Assembly: GCA_014804795.1 (NCBI GenBank) | Contig: JAAUZC010000035.1 | Span: 1-64,000, forward strand | Reading direction: 5' to 3' | Length of the DNA: 64,000 nt | Origin: Lachnospiraceae bacterium | GTDB taxonomy: Bacteria; Bacillota; Clostridia; Lachnospirales; Lachnospiraceae | Shown: piece by piece, positions 61,565 through 64,000 of the stretch | How the letters are laid out: every line of letters starts with the position of its first letter | How positions within the stretch are numbered: the first letter of the stretch is position 1 | Program-made: the position numbers and the translations under genes | Notes under the pieces: model-generated | Told to the model about the DNA's origin: nothing | What the model saw: only the letters and a program-made list of their open reading frames with translations | Database searches by the model: none

Positions 61565-61614
61565 AAAAGACACCTTTATAAAAAATATTTATATTTTATA
61601 CAGGTGTCTTTTTA
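61565..61614. terminator. Bidirectional terminator after the lactonase gene
   Basis: AAAAGACACCT (61565-61575) pairs with AGGTGTCTTTT (61602-61612), with an A/T-rich loop and T-run on both strands. Convergent with the AP2 gene on the minus strand. Confidence 0.88.
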
Positions 61615-61628
61615 ACTTTATTTCTTAT

Positions 61629-62411
61629 TCACAGCATAAAGATTTTATCTGAAATTTTCACTTTTTCATACAGAGCGGCATATTCGGATGCTTTTAATTC
61701 TGCGATATAATTCAACTCATAATTTTTATCGGGATAACGTTTTTTCAGGATGTCCACCGACTTATTATAGGCAACTGCGGCTTCTATGGCGCTGTCATAA
61801 TATCCGACCAGATAATAGCTCCGTATATGGATTCTGGCCCGGTATTTTACGGCATTTTTTTCCCGTATCAGGGAAACACCGTGATAGGTATTTAAAATTT
61901 CTATATTTTCATAGCGATAATCATAGGAATCACCGTTGATAAATCGAAAATCTTTTCCCTGTACGGCATAGTTTTTGATGCCGTAGCGGGAGGGCAGCGT
62001 CACCTGCATACCGTAATCCGCGACAAAAAGATGGCCGCCCCGCCGCATGATTTTATGGGAAGCGTAGTAAAACAGATCTTCCAGATCGAATTTCAGCTCC
62101 AGTTCCGGTTCCAGATAATAGATAAAGTACGTTTTCATCAGATAAATAGGGGTGGAAAAGTAGATGCCGTTGTCCCGCAGATTGATCAGAATCACCCATT
62201 TTTCAAAAGAAAGCGGAAAAGTCTGCTTATAATCCAAAATTCTGTACGTGTGGTCAGAAAGAACCGAAAAAGCCAGAAGATAGGCTTCATGGGCTGCCTT
62301 TTCTTCCGGAAAACTGCCGAGGCTGATGTGCTTTTTCTTATGGGTTATGGAGGCACGAAAAGATGCGGTGCCGTCTTTCAGGGTGGTTTCATATACGCCG
62401 GGAAGGCTCAT
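61629..62411 (-). CDS. AP2-HNH-AP2 domain protein, domesticated homing endonuclease-like
   Basis: 260 residues. Residues about 4-48 (PGVYETTLKDGTASFRASITHKKKHISLGSF) and 182-235 (GVSLIREKNAVKYRARIHIRSYYLVGYYDSAIEAAVAYN) resemble AP2/ERF DNA-binding domains. Between them, FRFINGDSYDYRYENIEILN resembles the HNH nuclease strand-helix but lacks the usual His pair. This is the domain order of HNH-AP2 homing endonucleases, with a second AP2 domain. A regulatory DNA-binding function seems likelier than DNA cutting. It stands alone, divergent from the SdpR/I pair. Confidence 0.72.
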   Translation of the reverse strand: MSLPGVYETTLKDGTASFRASITHKKKHISLGSFPEEKAAHEAYLLAFSVLSDHTYRILDYKQTFPLSFEKWVILINLRDNGIYFSTPIYLMKTYFIYYLEPELELKFDLEDLFYYASHKIMRRGGHLFVADYGMQVTLPSRYGIKNYAVQGKDFRFINGDSYDYRYENIEILNTYHGVSLIREKNAVKYRARIHIRSYYLVGYYDSAIEAAVAYNKSVDILKKRYPDKNYELNYIAELKASEYAALYEKVKISDKIFML

Positions 62412-62505
62412 GGGAAGACTCCTATATCGCTAAAATCAGTAATCTCACAATTGTAATTATAAGTTATTTTTTACAAGGAAACAATACCGAGTTGTTAAAA
62501 AAAAT

Positions 62506-62555
62506 TTTAAATAGATATTGACTATCCTACAAATGTTTTCTATAATCTATTTAAA
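62506..62555 (+). promoter_or_regulatory. Promoter with 11-bp inverted-repeat operator of the SdpR-like gene
   Basis: TTGACT (62518-62523), 17-base spacer, TATAAT (62541-62546). TTTAAATAGAT (62506-62516) and ATCTATTTAAA (62545-62555) are perfect inverted repeats flanking it, a good candidate operator for the ArsR-type repressor encoded downstream. Confidence 0.82.
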
Positions 62556-62586
62556 GATTTGTTGAAATACTGTTGGAGGTGGCATA

Positions 62587-62856
62587 TTGGCGGTACACGA
62601 GATATTAGCGGCGTTGGCAGATGAAAACCGGAGAAAAATTCTGCAGAAATTGAAAGAGGGAAAAATAAACTCCGGTGATCTGGCAAATTCATTAAATATG
62701 ACGCCTCAGGCTTTGTCATATCATTTATCAAAATTAAAAAAGGCGGATTTGATCTACGAAACAAAATTCAAAAATTTTATTTATTATGAATTAAATTTAT
62801 CTGTACTTGATGAAGCTGTTATGTGGATTAATGAATTACAAGGAGGTCAAAAATGA
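62587..62856 (+). CDS. ArsR family regulator (SdpR-like)
   Basis: 89 residues with a winged helix: LAALADENRRKILQKLKEGKINSGDLANSLNMTPQALSYHLSKLKKADLIYETKFKNFIYYELN. There are no Cys residues of an arsenic or metal sensor. In Bacillus, SdpR represses sdpRI until SdpI binds toxin; the gene order here (regulator then SdpI-like) fits. The start is TTG at 62587 after GGAGG. The stop overlaps the next ATG. Confidence 0.88.
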   Translation: MAVHEILAALADENRRKILQKLKEGKINSGDLANSLNMTPQALSYHLSKLKKADLIYETKFKNFIYYELNLSVLDEAVMWINELQGGQK

Positions 62857-63512
62857 AAACAAAGAAAACATTATATTTTATTTTGATGTATCTTCCTTTG
62901 GCGGCTGCCTTGCTTGCACTGCAATATCTTCCGGATAAAATTCCGGCACATTATGGATTCGATCATCAGGTTACCCGTTGGGGAAGTAAATATGAGGCAT
63001 TGCTGTATCCTATAGCAACTGTCTTAATAGGGTATTTTCTGCTTGCAATGGCAAAGGTTGCGGCGAAGCAGGAAGAGCATGGGGAAAACAATAAAAATGT
63101 TGTCATTGTGACAGGGATTTTAGTGTTGATACTGTTTAATGCCTTGAACGGTTATTTTCTTTACACGGGCTTTAACAAGGTAGAAAATCTCTCGTCAGTT
63201 CCTCTTGATATCAATCAGCTGATTTTTGGTATTGTCGGTGTGCTGATGATCATCGCAGGAAATATCATGCCTAAGGTGCGAATGAACTCTATTGTGGGAT
63301 TGAGGACGCGTTGGAGCATGAAAAATGAAATAACATGGAAAAAATGTCAGCGTGCAGGAGGAATTTCTTTTATTGTCGGCGGAATCATTATGATCGGAGT
63401 CTGCATAACGATGAAAGGGACTTCCTGTCTATTGTCTGTTTTGGGAATATGGGTAATTCTGATCATTATTGATGTTTTCTTCACATATAGAATTGCCAAA
63501 ACAAATGGATAG
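62853..63512 (+). CDS. SdpI/DUF1648-like membrane protein
   Basis: 219 residues with six hydrophobic segments; N-terminal DUF1648 (LPDKIPAHYGFDHQVTRWGSKYEALLYPI) and C-terminal SdpI-like half (GNIMPKVRMNSIVGLRTRWSMKNEITWKKCQRAGGISFIVGG). SdpI protects Bacillus from the SDP toxin and signals to SdpR. No SdpABC toxin genes are seen, so it is an orphan immunity pair. It overlaps the regulator gene by four bases. Confidence 0.85.
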   Translation: MKTKKTLYFILMYLPLAAALLALQYLPDKIPAHYGFDHQVTRWGSKYEALLYPIATVLIGYFLLAMAKVAAKQEEHGENNKNVVIVTGILVLILFNALNGYFLYTGFNKVENLSSVPLDINQLIFGIVGVLMIIAGNIMPKVRMNSIVGLRTRWSMKNEITWKKCQRAGGISFIVGGIIMIGVCITMKGTSCLLSVLGIWVILIIIDVFFTYRIAKTNG

Positions 63513-63573
63513 TTTTATTAAGTTTGATATTAGGCTGTAGGGAAATTGCGAATAGAGAGCGGAGGATATTCAG

Positions 63574-64000
63574 ATGAGTGCAAGATATAAGATATCCAAT
63601 AAAAACATTTACGGTTTTAAGACAAACATGTATCATATTTTTCTGTTAATTCCGGTTATTTGGATATTGACATTTCTTATAGAATTCGGTCTTGGGCCGG
63701 TTTTGTACAAAATTTATCAAAAGGATGTTACACTGGAAGAGGGAGAAACAGGTACTAAGGCAGGGAGTGAGGTTCCCATTGCGGAGTCCATAGAAGATAT
63801 GGAAAATTTTGACACCTTTACCATGATCTTAAGTGGTACGGTTCTCAAATATGACACGGTTCGCAGTGGGGAGAATATCTATCACAGGCTGCAGCTTCCC
63901 AGCGGAGAAAAAGTGATCGCACATATCAACAGAAAAGCGCTTCAGGAGACCGGTGAAATCGGCATTTACCGTGCGCCTGTGGGTGTATGGAGAGAGTGGG
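63574..64000 (+). CDS. Hypothetical membrane protein, cut by window end
   Basis: The first 142 codons are open and the gene runs off the window. A membrane segment lies at about residues 22-48 (HIFLLIPVIWILTFLIEF), followed by an acidic extracellular stretch. No family recognised. Ribosome binding site GCGGAGG. It follows the SdpI-like gene by 61 bases. Confidence 0.7.
   Translation, partial: MSARYKISNKNIYGFKTNMYHIFLLIPVIWILTFLIEFGLGPVLYKIYQKDVTLEEGETGTKAGSEVPIAESIEDMENFDTFTMILSGTVLKYDTVRSGENIYHRLQLPSGEKVIAHINRKALQETGEIGIYRAPVGVWREW

Noticed and set aside
1-64000. tRNA, rRNA and prophage genes
   Set aside because: I saw no tRNA cloverleaf, rRNA segment, phage structural gene or complete transposase in the window.

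Overview
The window looks like a chromosomal segment of a spore-forming Clostridia, most likely Lachnospiraceae. This rests on moderate G+C, strong AGGAGG-type ribosome binding sites, the short HisG plus HisZ pair, RemA, RNase Y, RqcH, SpoIIM, XerD, an FMN riboswitch in front of a RibU-type transporter, and the conserved order yicC-remA-gmk-rpoZ-rimO-pgsA-cinA-recA-recX-rny. Nearly all genes lie on the + strand. I saw no tRNA, rRNA or CRISPR array. Species cannot be named from this sequence alone.

Layout. 1-170: compact structured or palindromic DNA, possibly the edge of a mobile element lying outside the window. 0.2-11 kb: an RsuA pseudouridine synthase fused to a HAD phosphatase, a large anchored protein, YgiQ, an RluD-type synthase, a methyltransferase, a MATE transporter and RecU. 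11.1-18.8 kb: a histidine operon (hisZ, hisG, hisD, hisB, HisF-like-HisIE) interrupted by unrelated small genes and at least one gene relic. 18.8-20.7 kb: FMN riboswitch and RibU, then a TipA-like MerR regulator with its own long-spacer promoter. 20.8-26.5 kb: accessory genes resembling immunity proteins (DUF2185/DUF4241 fusion, LRR plus zinc-knuckle fusion, DKNYY repeats, and two unrecognised genes). 26.5-34.4 kb: a mixed region with a truncated acetyltransferase, a truncated AraC regulator carrying a 43-nt palindrome, a C39-like protease, small enzymes, a methyltransferase relic and a sigma/anti-sigma pair.

34.7-45 kb: conserved housekeeping genes (Ogt, YtqA-type radical SAM, Dus, RqcH on the minus strand, YicC, RemA, Gmk, RpoZ, RimO, PgsA, CinA). 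45-50 kb: an anchored Tyr/Asp-rich protein, then SOS-controlled recA, recX and rny. 50-61.5 kb: aminotransferase, NUDIX hydrolase, SpoIIM, XerD preceded by a 70-bp tandem repeat, a diaminopimelate-decarboxylase-type enzyme, a flavodiiron protein, a GH13 protein lacking its catalytic residues, DUF5662, TrpS and a lactonase-type beta-propeller. 61.6-64 kb: an AP2-HNH-AP2 protein, an orphan SdpR/SdpI-like pair with a palindromic operator, and a membrane protein cut by the window edge.

The most interesting points are the apparently inactive GH13 protein, the immunity-like cluster and decayed relatives of it, the degenerate HisF domain fused to HisIE, the AP2-HNH-AP2 protein, the 70-bp repeats before xerD, and the shared palindromic sequence at 99-119 and 28948-28968. 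Functions are inferred from sequence motifs read by eye; no database search was run.
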